Below are positions 9,237-17,820 of a stretch of 64,000 nucleotides of DNA, in pieces. Positions within the stretch are counted from its first letter, which is position 1. Every line of letters starts with the position of its first letter. The translations under genes were made by a program, and so were the position numbers. Below the pieces are notes generated by a model, which made no database searches, was not told the origin of the DNA, and saw nothing but the letters and a program-made list of their open reading frames with translations. The stretch comes from an uncultured Alistipes sp. (GTDB lineage: Bacteria > Bacteroidota > Bacteroidia > Bacteroidales > Rikenellaceae): assembly GCF_910580175.1 (NCBI RefSeq), contig NZ_CAJTXD010000005.1:1-64000 (forward strand). The letters run 5' to 3'.

Positions 9237-10434
9237 TGTAGAGGAAGTCATCGAAGATTTCCGCGCCGGCAAGGTGGTAATCGTGGTCGACGACGAAGAC
9301 CGCGAAAACGAGGGCGACTTCATCGTCGCGGCCGAAAAGATCACGCCCGAGATCGTGAACTTCATGCTCAAGGAGGGCCGCGGCGTGCTGTGCGCCCCGT
9401 TGAGCGAAGAACGTTGCGAACAGCTGGGTCTCAACATGATGGAGGAAAACAACACCTCGCTGTTGGGCACCCCGTTTACCGTGACGGTCGACCTGCTGGG
9501 ACGCGGCTGCACCACCGGCGTGTCGATCCACGACCGCGCGGCGACCATCCGCGCGCTGGCCGACCCCGCGACCCGGCCGGTCGACTTAGGACGCCCGGGC
9601 CATATCAACCCGCTGCGCGCCCGCGAAAAAGGGGTGCTGCGCCGTCCGGGCCATACCGAAGCGGCCGTCGACCTGGCGCGTCTGGCCGGTTTGCAGCCCG
9701 CCGGTGCGCTCATCGAGATCATGAACGAGGACGGCACCATGGCCCGCATGCCGCAGTTGCGCGAAATCGCCAAGAAATTCGACTTGAAAATCATATCCAT
9801 CGCCTCGTTGATCGCCTACCGGCTGCGCGAAGAATCGTTGATCGAGAAAGGGGTTACCGTACCCCTGCCGACCGAATGGGGCGACTTCAAGATCACCCCG
9901 TTCCGCCAAAAATCCAACGGCGTGGAACATGTGGCGCTGACCAAAGGCGAATGGACGGAGGACGAACCGGTCTTGATCCGCGTGCACTCATCGTGCGCCA
10001 CGGGCGACATTTTCGGATCGTATCGCTGCGACTGCGGCGATCAGCTCCACCGGGCCATGCAGATGATCGACAAGGAAGGCAAAGGCGCGATCGTCTACCT
10101 CAACCAGGAGGGTCGCGGCATCGGGTTGTGCAACAAGATCCACGCCTACAAGCTCCAGGACGAAGGGTTGGATACCGTCGACGCCAACCTGCGGCTGGGA
10201 TTCAAGGCCGACGAACGCGACTACGGCGTGGGGGCGGGCATCATCCGCGAATTGGGCATCCGCCGCATGCGCCTGCTGACCAACAACCCGCTCAAGCGGG
10301 CCGGGCTGGAGGGCTACGGACTGAAGATCGACGAGATCGTTCCGATCGTCATCGCACCCAACAAATACAACGAACACTACCTGGAAACCAAGCAGGAGCG
10401 CATGCAGCATACGTTGGGACTCAAAAAGAAATAG
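9211..10434 (+). CDS. ribBA: Bifunctional DHBP synthase / GTP cyclohydrolase II
   Basis: This 407-residue enzyme catalyses both entry steps of riboflavin synthesis. The N-terminal half (about 1-205) is 3,4-dihydroxy-2-butanone-4-phosphate synthase, with the acidic loop [11 protein letters not shown], the [10 protein letters not shown] segment and [13 protein letters not shown]. The C-terminal half is GTP cyclohydrolase II, with the zinc ligands in [20 protein letters not shown] and the EGRGIGL motif. The ATG at 9211 lies inside the end of the lptF-type gene (26-base overlap); starting later would remove the conserved beginning of the first domain. fmt follows after 3 bases. Confidence 0.96.
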   Translation: MAKETTLNSVEEVIEDFRAGKVVIVVDDEDRENEGDFIVAAEKITPEIVNFMLKEGRGVLCAPLSEERCEQLGLNMMEENNTSLLGTPFTVTVDLLGRGCTTGVSIHDRAATIRALADPATRPVDLGRPGHINPLRAREKGVLRRPGHTEAAVDLARLAGLQPAGALIEIMNEDGTMARMPQLREIAKKFDLKIISIASLIAYRLREESLIEKGVTVPLPTEWGDFKITPFRQKSNGVEHVALTKGEWTEDEPVLIRVHSSCATGDIFGSYRCDCGDQLHRAMQMIDKEGKGAIVYLNQEGRGIGLCNKIHAYKLQDEGLDTVDANLRLGFKADERDYGVGAGIIRELGIRRMRLLTNNPLKRAGLEGYGLKIDEIVPIVIAPNKYNEHYLETKQERMQHTLGLKKK

Positions 10435-10437
10435 CCG

Positions 10438-11409
10438 ATGAACGCCAAGGATTTACGGATCGTATTCATGGGCACGCCCGAATTCGCCGTGCCGTCGCTC
10501 CGCGCACTGGTCGAGGGCGGATACAACGTTGTGGCGGTCGTCACGACACCCGACAAACCCGCCGGCCGCGGACAGAAGATGCACGAAAGCGACGTGAAGA
10601 TCGCCGCCCGCAGCCTGGGGCTGCCGATCCTGCAACCCGAGAAATTGCGTGCCCCGGAGTTCGTCGAGGCGATGCAGGCGCTGCGGCCCGACTTGGGCAT
10701 CGTCATCGCATTCCGCATGCTGCCCGAGACGATCTGGGCCATGCCGCGGCTGGGGACGTTCAACCTCCATGCCTCGCTGCTGCCCCAATACCGCGGTGCG
10801 GCGCCGATCAACCGCGCGATCATGAACGGCGAGACGGAAACGGGCGTGACGACATTCCTGCTCAACCACGAAATCGACAAGGGCGCCATCTTGGCGCAGG
10901 AGCGCATGCCGATTCTGCCGGACGACAACGTCGGCACGCTCTACGACAAACTGATGCACGCGGGGACAAAACTCGTGACCGATACCGTAGACCGAATCGC
11001 CTCGGGCGACATCGCGCCGATCGAGCAGCAGCACATCGACGAATCGATATTGCGTCCGGCACCGAAAATATTCAAGGAGGATTGCCGCATCGACTGGTGC
11101 CGCCCCGGAAAGCAGATCGTCGATCTCATTCGCGGGTTGTCGCCCTATCCTGCGGCTTGGAGCGAACTCCGCAAGGAAGACGGAACGGCACCCATCACGG
11201 CCAAAATATTCGAAGCCCGATTCGAACCCGCATCCATCGACCTGCTCCCTGGCTCGGTGGAAAGCGACTGCCGCACGTTCGTCCGCGTGGCATGTTCCGA
11301 CGGCTGGATAGTCCTATCGGAACTCCAAATAGCCGGCAAGAAACGGCTACCCATCAAGGTGTTGCTGTTAGGCTGGCGCGACGTGCTGCAATACCGGTTC
11401 GGGAAATAG
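10438..11409 (+). CDS. fmt: Methionyl-tRNA formyltransferase
   Basis: The protein has 323 residues and formylates Met-tRNAi for translation initiation. It begins with the family signature FMGTPEFAVPSL, carries the formyl-THF pocket and catalytic segment NLHASLLPQYRGAAPINRAI, and ends with the OB-fold C-terminal domain (from about residue 210, FKEDCRIDWCRPGKQIVDLI). It is 3 bases after ribBA and is the last gene of the operon. The gene converges on the YggS-family gene with only 21 bases between stops, and no clear terminator hairpin is visible there. Confidence 0.96.
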   Translation: MNAKDLRIVFMGTPEFAVPSLRALVEGGYNVVAVVTTPDKPAGRGQKMHESDVKIAARSLGLPILQPEKLRAPEFVEAMQALRPDLGIVIAFRMLPETIWAMPRLGTFNLHASLLPQYRGAAPINRAIMNGETETGVTTFLLNHEIDKGAILAQERMPILPDDNVGTLYDKLMHAGTKLVTDTVDRIASGDIAPIEQQHIDESILRPAPKIFKEDCRIDWCRPGKQIVDLIRGLSPYPAAWSELRKEDGTAPITAKIFEARFEPASIDLLPGSVESDCRTFVRVACSDGWIVLSELQIAGKKRLPIKVLLLGWRDVLQYRFGK

Positions 11410-11430
11410 CCGGCACCCGCTCGGGGACGC

Positions 11431-12105
11431 TCAACCCTTGGACGTATAATCCCTCTCTCCGAAGATCGACGACCCGACACGCACCATGTTGGCCCCGCAT
11501 TCGACGGCGATGGGGTAGTCGTGGGACATTCCCATCGAGAGGGTGTCGAACCGCCCGCCGAAGTAGGGCCGCAACAGTTCGAAACACCGTTTCAGCTCCC
11601 CGAAATCACGCCGGATGACCCTTTCGTCGTCGGTGTTGGTGGCGATACCCATCACGCCGCGCACACGAACGTTGGGCATCGACGAAAATGCCGCCGTTTC
11701 GACATAACGTTTCAGTTCGCCCACATTCCAGCCGCTCTTGGTCTCCTCCTGCGCCACATGTATCTCCAGCAGGATGTCGATCGTCCGGCCGCACTTGGCG
11801 GCTTCGCGTTGGATGGTCTCGGCCAGCCGTGCGCTATCGACCGACTGGATCATGCGCACGAACGGAGCTATGTACTTGACCTTGTTGGTCTGCAAGTGGC
11901 CGATCATGTGCCACTCGATCTCCTTGGGCAAAACCTCGTATTTGGCGCACAACTCCTGGGGACGGCTCTCGCCGAAAATGCGGTGTCCGGCGTCGAACGC
12001 CTCGCGGATAGCCTCCGCAGGGTGGGTTTTCGACACGGCGACCAGCGTCGCCCCCTCGGGCAGCGATGCCCTTATGCGCGAAAGATTGCAGGCAATTTCC
12101 AACAT
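11431..12105 (-). CDS. YggS/PLPBP-family pyridoxal-phosphate homeostasis protein
   Basis: This 224-residue single-domain TIM-barrel protein resembles the alanine racemase N-domain. The PLP lysine is Lys26 in LVAVSKTHPA, and the typical HMIGHLQTNKVK, SVDSARLAE and SMGMSHDYPIAVECGANMVRVGSSIFG segments are all present. Members bind PLP and tune vitamin B6 and amino-acid pools rather than catalyse a known reaction. It is a lone gene here, convergent with fmt. Confidence 0.93.
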   Translation of the reverse strand: MLEIACNLSRIRASLPEGATLVAVSKTHPAEAIREAFDAGHRIFGESRPQELCAKYEVLPKEIEWHMIGHLQTNKVKYIAPFVRMIQSVDSARLAETIQREAAKCGRTIDILLEIHVAQEETKSGWNVGELKRYVETAAFSSMPNVRVRGVMGIATNTDDERVIRRDFGELKRCFELLRPYFGGRFDTLSMGMSHDYPIAVECGANMVRVGSSIFGERDYTSKG

Positions 12106-12276
12106 GACGATCTGAATTTATCCGTGTAAAAATAGACAAAAATCGGACAACACGATAAAAAATATGAAATTAAAATTAGGTTCTCCGACCGGCTAATTAC
12201 ATTCGATTCTTCGCCGCCGGCTCCGCATTCTTTTTACATTTAGTCTCCTGATGTTCGTTTTTCGCGATTTGTTTCC

Positions 12277-12284
12277 TATATTTG
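12277..12284 (+). promoter_or_regulatory. -7 box of the C69 dipeptidase promoter
   Basis: TATATTTG matches the -7 consensus and has a T-rich patch (12256-12262) in about the right place for the -33 element. The predicted leader before the ATG at 12370 is about 80 nt. Confidence 0.6.
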
Positions 12285-12369
12285 TAGGCGGCAGATCGTC
12301 TTCCCGTCGTTCGAACAGTTTTCGACTCCGCACACGGGGCACTCTGTCGCTGTTCAAATTTCTCGAACC

Positions 12370-14067
12370 ATGAAAAAACTCTTCGTTCTGTTGGCTGCCG
12401 CCGTCGCACCGTTCGGTGCGGCCTTGGCCTGCACCAACTTCATCATTACCAAGGGAGCCTCGGCCGACGGTTCCGTGATGGTTTCCTATGCCGCCGACTC
12501 GCACGGTCTCTACGGCGCACTCTACCACACCCCGGGCGGACGCCACAAGGCTGGTGCCCTGCTGCCCGTCTACGAATGGGATACGGGCCGTTATCTGACC
12601 GACATCCCGCAGCCGGCCCGTACATGGTCGACCGTAGGCAACATGAACGAGCACTCGCTCATCATCGCCGAGACGACCTACGGAGGACGCCATGAGCTGG
12701 AAGACCCGACCGGTCGGATCGACTACGGCTCGCTCATCTATATCGCGTTACAGCGCGCCAAGACCGCCCGCGAGGCGATCGACGTGATCGTCGAATTGGC
12801 CGATACCTACGGTTACGCATCGTCCGGCGAGTCGTTCTCGATCGCCGATCCCGACGAAGCATGGATCATGGAGTTGATCGGCAAGGGTTTCAAGGACGAC
12901 GGTCGGGGCGGCAACGCCCGCAAGGGCATCGTGTGGGTGGCGCGCCGCATTCCGGACGGTTACGTCTGCGCCCATGCCAACCAGGCCCGCATCACGACCT
13001 TCCCGAAAGACGACCCCGAAAATTGTCTCTACGCTCCCGACGTGGTGGAGTTCGCCCGTGAAATAGGGTATTACCAGGGCAGCGACGAGGAGTTCAGCTT
13101 CTCGGATGCCTACGCTCCGGCCGACTTCGGGGCGCTGCGCGGCTGCGAAGCCCGTGTGTGGGCTTTCTTCCGCACGGTGGCCGACGGCATGGACACCTAC
13201 ACCGATTATGCGATGGGGTACAACAAGACCAATAAGATGCCGCTGTGGGTAAAACCACGTGCCAAGGTGGCGCCCAAGACAGTCTTCGATTGCATGCGCG
13301 ACCACTACGAAGGCACACCCATGGACATGACCGCCGACCTCGGAGCCGGAGGCCACGGCTGCCCCTACCGCTGGCGTCCGATGTATTTCGAGGTGGACGG
13401 CGAGGAGTATTGCAACGAGCGCGCAACGGCGACGCAGCAGACCGGCTTCTGGTTCGTGGCGCAGGCCCGGCCCGACGTGCCGCGCGACATGGGCATCCTG
13501 TGGTTCGGCGTGGACGACGCCGCGACCTCGTGCCTGACGCCGATCTACTGCTCGGCGACCGAAGTGCCTGCCTGCTTCAGCGAGACGAACGGTTCTATGC
13601 TCGACTATTCGCCCACGTCGGCATTCTGGCTTTTCAACCGTGTCACGAATTTTGCATATATGCGCTACAACATGATCGCCGCCGACATCCGCAAGGTCGT
13701 GGATGCCTGGGAGAACGACCAGCTGCAAACGCAGGTGCCCCAGACCGATGCCAAGGCAGCGACACTTCCGGCCAAGAAACGCGTGCGCTACCTGACCGAC
13801 CATTCGGTGCGGACGGCGCAGGCACTCTTCGACCGCTGGTCGAAGCTGGACAAATACCTCCTGGTAAAGTATATGGACGGCAACGTCAAGAGCGAACACG
13901 CCGGCGTGCTGGAGTTCCTCGACGGTTCGGGCACTGCGGCCCATTTCGTGGATAATGGCAACGGCCGCGACATTCCCGACAACATCCAATTCCCGGGCTA
14001 CGGCGAGAAGTGGAAGCGCGCCGTAGCGGCCGACAACGGGGAAATATTGAAAGTGATCAACGAATAA
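12370..14067 (+). CDS. Secreted C69-family dipeptidase (PepD type)
   Basis: This 565-residue Ntn-hydrolase peptidase has a signal peptide at 1-20 (MKKLFVLLAAAVAPFGAALA) that ends exactly before Cys21. In family C69 this cysteine becomes the N-terminal nucleophile after processing, and the context ACTNFIITKGASADGS fits. The middle contains the family segments YGGRHELEDPTGRIDYGSL and GSSGES-like YASSGESFSIADPDEAW. Substrates are probably dipeptides in the periplasm. It stands alone behind its own promoter, with lpdA 55 bases downstream, and no accessory gene hints at a special substrate. Confidence 0.92.
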   Translation: MKKLFVLLAAAVAPFGAALACTNFIITKGASADGSVMVSYAADSHGLYGALYHTPGGRHKAGALLPVYEWDTGRYLTDIPQPARTWSTVGNMNEHSLIIAETTYGGRHELEDPTGRIDYGSLIYIALQRAKTAREAIDVIVELADTYGYASSGESFSIADPDEAWIMELIGKGFKDDGRGGNARKGIVWVARRIPDGYVCAHANQARITTFPKDDPENCLYAPDVVEFAREIGYYQGSDEEFSFSDAYAPADFGALRGCEARVWAFFRTVADGMDTYTDYAMGYNKTNKMPLWVKPRAKVAPKTVFDCMRDHYEGTPMDMTADLGAGGHGCPYRWRPMYFEVDGEEYCNERATATQQTGFWFVAQARPDVPRDMGILWFGVDDAATSCLTPIYCSATEVPACFSETNGSMLDYSPTSAFWLFNRVTNFAYMRYNMIAADIRKVVDAWENDQLQTQVPQTDAKAATLPAKKRVRYLTDHSVRTAQALFDRWSKLDKYLLVKYMDGNVKSEHAGVLEFLDGSGTAAHFVDNGNGRDIPDNIQFPGYGEKWKRAVAADNGEILKVINE

Positions 14068-14122
14068 AAATCCGCATCGTGCGCCGCACTACGACGCGCC
14101 GGATGATGAATAACGCAAGGCT

Positions 14123-15496
14123 ATGAAATACGACATTCTGGTGGTGGGCAGCGGCCCCGGCGGCTATGCGGCCGCGATCCGGGCGGCCCAGCTGGGCAAA
14201 AGGGTAGGACTCGTCGAGCGGGCCGAAGCCGGAGGCGTCTGCCTGAACTGGGGCTGCATACCGACCAAGGCGCTGCTCAAAAGTGCGCAGATCTATGCCC
14301 ACTGCAAGGCCGCAGAACAATACGGCGTAGAATTGACGGGCGAAGTGCGCCCGGCGCTCGACAAGATGGTGGCGCGTTCGCGCACCGTGGCCGAGACCAT
14401 GAACAAAGGGGTGCAGTTTCTGCTCAAGAAGAACAACATCGACCTGATCGCCGGCTTCGGGCGGCTGACGGCGCCGGGTCATCTCGATGTCGACGGCACC
14501 GACTACACAGCCGACCATATCATCCTGGCGACGGGCGCCCGGCCGCGCGAAATGCCTTTCATGCCGATCGACGGCGAGCGGATCATCACGTCGCGTCAAG
14601 CGCTGACCCTTTCGAAACTGCCCGAAACGATGATCGTCGTAGGTTCGGGAGCCATCGGCAGCGAATTCGCCTGCTTCTATGCGACGCTCGGCGTCAAGGT
14701 AACGGTCATCGAATACCTGCCGCGCATGATGCCGCTCGAAGACGAGGAGGTGTCGAAGACGATGGAGCGCGCATTCCGCAAACTGCGGGCTACGGTGCTG
14801 ACGTCGACCACAGTCAAGCAGGCTCGGGTCGTCGGCGACCGCTGCGAGGTGGAAATCGAGGGCAAGAAAGGCCCCGAGACGCTGACGGCCGACGTGGTGC
14901 TCTCGGCCGTGGGCGTGCAAGCCAACATCGAGGGCATCGGACTCGAAGAACTCGGCATCGCTGTCGAACGGGGCAAGGTAGCGACGGACGAATACTATCG
15001 CACCAACGTGCCGGGCATCTACGCCATCGGCGACACTGTGGCGGGTCCGGCGCTGGCGCACGTGGCATCGGCCGAAGCGATCTGCTGCGTGGAGGCCGTC
15101 TGCGGGCTGAATCCCTCGCCAGTGGATTATGCGGCCGTTCCGTCGTGTATCTTCACAACGCCGGAGGTGGCATCGGTGGGCCTCACGGAAGAACAGGCCG
15201 CCGAAAAGGGAATCGCCGTAAAGATCGGCCGCTTCCCGTTCACAGCTTCAGGCAAGGCCACGGCTGCCGGCGACCGCGACGGCTTCGTGAAGTTGATTTT
15301 CGATGAACAGGACAAACTGCTGGGCGCCCACATGGTAGGGGCCGGCGTTACCGAGATGTTGGCCGAGCCGACTTTGGCCCGCACCTTGGGCGCCACGGCC
15401 GAAGCGATCGCCCGCACGATCCATGCCCACCCGACGATGAACGAGGGGATCATGGAAGCCGCCGAAGCGGCGCTCGGGCATGCGATACACCTATAA
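14123..15496 (+). CDS. lpdA: Dihydrolipoyl dehydrogenase
   Basis: This 457-residue FAD-dependent disulfide oxidoreductase re-oxidises lipoyl groups of 2-oxoacid dehydrogenase or glycine-cleavage complexes. It shows the FAD motif VVGSGPGGYAAAIRA, the redox-active pair Cys40/Cys45 in GGVCLNWGCIPTK, the NAD-binding VVGSGAIGSEFACFY, the second FAD motif YAIGDTV, and the C-terminal catalytic His in HAHPTMNEGIMEAA. No E1 or E2 genes adjoin it, so it probably serves complexes encoded elsewhere. A strong terminator follows. Confidence 0.95.
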   Translation: MKYDILVVGSGPGGYAAAIRAAQLGKRVGLVERAEAGGVCLNWGCIPTKALLKSAQIYAHCKAAEQYGVELTGEVRPALDKMVARSRTVAETMNKGVQFLLKKNNIDLIAGFGRLTAPGHLDVDGTDYTADHIILATGARPREMPFMPIDGERIITSRQALTLSKLPETMIVVGSGAIGSEFACFYATLGVKVTVIEYLPRMMPLEDEEVSKTMERAFRKLRATVLTSTTVKQARVVGDRCEVEIEGKKGPETLTADVVLSAVGVQANIEGIGLEELGIAVERGKVATDEYYRTNVPGIYAIGDTVAGPALAHVASAEAICCVEAVCGLNPSPVDYAAVPSCIFTTPEVASVGLTEEQAAEKGIAVKIGRFPFTASGKATAAGDRDGFVKLIFDEQDKLLGAHMVGAGVTEMLAEPTLARTLGATAEAIARTIHAHPTMNEGIMEAAEAALGHAIHL

Positions 15497-15519
15497 CAAA
15501 AGATCGAACCATCGTTCGC

Positions 15520-15555
15520 CGCCGGACTTCCTCAAAGGAATGTCCGGCGTTTTTT
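15520..15555 (+). terminator. Rho-independent terminator of lpdA
   Basis: An 8-bp stem CGCCGGAC/GTCCGGCG (15520-15527 with 15542-15549), with an inner CCT/AGG pairing, is followed directly by six T residues. Confidence 0.9.
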
Positions 15556-15668
15556 CGGCCAAACCCAAACAATGCCCTGCAAACTTGCGATTCGCATCTT
15601 TTATCGGCTTCGAATTTAAAAATCGAACCAAATAATCGCCCGGCATGCAATAATTTGCAATAAATATC

Positions 15669-15676
15669 TATCTTTG
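15669..15676 (+). promoter_or_regulatory. -7 box of the metzincin lipoprotein operon
   Basis: TATCTTTG matches the -7 consensus exactly and gives a predicted leader of about 50 nt before the ATG at 15733. Confidence 0.6.
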
Positions 15677-15732
15677 TCCCCAGTTTTTAACCCAAAAACC
15701 TGTTTTTTGAACAACCGAACATCACATGAACG

Positions 15733-17805
15733 ATGGAAAAAGTTTTCGCCAAAATTTTCGGGGGGGGGTTGATTATCAGCGCCCTTCTGTTGCTCGGATG
15801 TACCGATGAGCAACTTGTTCCGGACATGGAGCAACTGCATCCCGACGGTCTTCCGATTCGTTTGTCCACGGCCGACTACAACAATCAGAACACCTATTAC
15901 ATGCTCAACGACGATGAACCGTCGGAAGTATTCTTCAACACCAGCGAACGCTGGTTCTACACCGATCAGCCGCTCCAACTGACCCTCGACGACGATCTCT
16001 GCTTCCAACTCCGCTTCTACAGCCCGCGTGCGCTGCCGAACGTGACCGTATGGGCCAAGATCGAGGGCTACGAAGAAGAATTCAAGTTGTTCGTCTTCGA
16101 AAAGGTCATGCCTTTCCACCAGTTCCGCATGCAGCTGCCGTTTACCTCGGAAGACATAAAAGCCGTCACGCGAAGCGGCAAACTCATCCAAATCATGGCC
16201 AATCCCCACCTGGCCAAGGAGAACATCACGCTGACGGCCGAGAGCGACGCTCCCTACTGGAAGACCCTGCAAGCGATCGGATGCCACTGGCACATCCGCT
16301 TCGGCCGCTACAACCCCAACCAGACCAGCTGGGCCTATCCGCTGCATGCCTGCCATGCCCGCGAAGGCGTGGCGATGGCGCTGAACTTGGCCTACATGTA
16401 CTCCAGCCCGGAATTCGCCGCTGAACTCAACGCCTGGGGCCCGCTTCACTCGAACAACGACAAAAACCTTGTCAACAAAGAAACCGTACTCAAACAAGCG
16501 ATCGGCCACCGAGGTCTGGTATTCGGCCTTACCACAGGCGTGATGGGACTCGGCGGCGGCGAGACGTTCGGCATGCACGAATCGGTCTATTTCGAGCAAT
16601 ATCCGGACGATTCGAGCATCACGGAGACGATGTTCCACGAATATGCCCACTGCCTGGGCTACGGCCATGCAGGCAACATGACCTACGAACAGACGGGGCC
16701 CGGATGGCCCTCGCTGTGCGGCAAAGTGTACGAAGAACTGGCGCTGGCCAAAAAACTGCCCGTCTACTCGCGCCGCTTCCTCCACAGCCGCCGCTCCAAA
16801 ACCGCCTACCTGCCCGGCGGCGGATATTACCGTCCTTCGAAACACGTGATCGAAGACCCTGAACTGGACGAGGTGGACGGCGGTCTGGCCCGCGGCAACG
16901 ATTTCCTGGATACCGACTGGGGCGAGATCAAGGACGCTCCCGAACTCTCCTTCCGGCTGGACTACAACGATGCAGGCGTGGGAGAACGAAACTACATGCC
17001 GCGCAGCGTATACGTATACGGCAACAAAATGTACGTGACGAACGACATCCGGGCGGCGAATTTCACGTGGGACGTCTACGACCTTTCGACGGGAAAACCC
17101 GTACACGAGAAGCAGTTCACCCAATGGACGCTGCCCAACGGCAATACGCAGAAGATCGGAACGCCGGCCGACATCATCCGCACGCACGACAAGATCTATC
17201 TGGCGGGAAGCCACAACACGCTTTTCGTGTTCGATGCCGAAACCTACGAGTGCACCGCCACGTTGAACTTGGGCTATAACGCTACGGGCCTGGCTGCGAC
17301 CAACGGTACGCTGTATGCCTACCTCAACGGTGCAAAGGCGTTCCCCGAACACCTTCTTACGTACGGCGCCATAGCGGCGAGCAGCGCTTTCGGCGGCAAC
17401 GATGCCAACAACACCATGACCGCCGACTACGAAGGCAACGTATATGCGGTCGACTACCGCTCGAAAAGACTGGTTCAGCTGGATACCCGCTACATGATGG
17501 CCTGCAAGCTGACCACGGGCAGCGAACTGACTTTCGAAGCCGGACCGCTCGGAGCGGCCTGGAGTCCCGACGGCCGGCTGTTCGTCTCGTTCGACGGGAA
17601 GCAGACGGAGCAGAAATTCTGCGAAGTGGATCCCGAGACAGGTAAAATAATCAAAGACTACACGACCATCGGCGGCATCACGCTTCAGAATCCGGCCAAG
17701 TGTCTGATCCGTCACAACACGCTCTTCATCATCGACCGTGTAGGCGGATTGTGTCTCTATGCCATTCCGTTGAGCCAGCTCAATGCCGCAGACGACAACA
17801 ACTAA
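15733..17805 (+). CDS. Metzincin-motif metallopeptidase lipoprotein with C-terminal propeller-like region
   Basis: The protein has 690 residues. A lipoprotein signal ends LLLLGC (Cys23), followed by acidic residues that favour surface export in Bacteroidetes. Residues 302-312 are HEYAHCLGYGH, the full HExxHxxGxxH zinc motif of metzincins; I cannot place a normal Met-turn. Before it lies a beta-rich domain (about 45-175), and after about residue 410 come repeats of a beta-propeller kind (YVYGNKMYVTND, TLFVFDAETYECTATL). The family name is unknown to me. Codons 10-12 are a run of nine G (15760-15768): losing one G puts TGA immediately after it, and gaining one gives a stop about 13 codons later, so the gene could be switched by slippage. 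A propeller lipoprotein gene follows after 15 bases. Confidence 0.75.
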   Translation: MEKVFAKIFGGGLIISALLLLGCTDEQLVPDMEQLHPDGLPIRLSTADYNNQNTYYMLNDDEPSEVFFNTSERWFYTDQPLQLTLDDDLCFQLRFYSPRALPNVTVWAKIEGYEEEFKLFVFEKVMPFHQFRMQLPFTSEDIKAVTRSGKLIQIMANPHLAKENITLTAESDAPYWKTLQAIGCHWHIRFGRYNPNQTSWAYPLHACHAREGVAMALNLAYMYSSPEFAAELNAWGPLHSNNDKNLVNKETVLKQAIGHRGLVFGLTTGVMGLGGGETFGMHESVYFEQYPDDSSITETMFHEYAHCLGYGHAGNMTYEQTGPGWPSLCGKVYEELALAKKLPVYSRRFLHSRRSKTAYLPGGGYYRPSKHVIEDPELDEVDGGLARGNDFLDTDWGEIKDAPELSFRLDYNDAGVGERNYMPRSVYVYGNKMYVTNDIRAANFTWDVYDLSTGKPVHEKQFTQWTLPNGNTQKIGTPADIIRTHDKIYLAGSHNTLFVFDAETYECTATLNLGYNATGLAATNGTLYAYLNGAKAFPEHLLTYGAIAASSAFGGNDANNTMTADYEGNVYAVDYRSKRLVQLDTRYMMACKLTTGSELTFEAGPLGAAWSPDGRLFVSFDGKQTEQKFCEVDPETGKIIKDYTTIGGITLQNPAKCLIRHNTLFIIDRVGGLCLYAIPLSQLNAADDNN
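15760..15768 (+). repeat. G9 homopolymer inside the signal-peptide codons
   Basis: Nine consecutive G encode Gly10-Gly12 and keep the frame open in this sequence. Eight G would read into TGA at once; ten would end at TGA about 40 bases on. Tracts of this kind are classic phase-variation sites in other bacteria. Confidence 0.85.
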
Positions 17806-17820
17806 ACATCGGAAACAACT

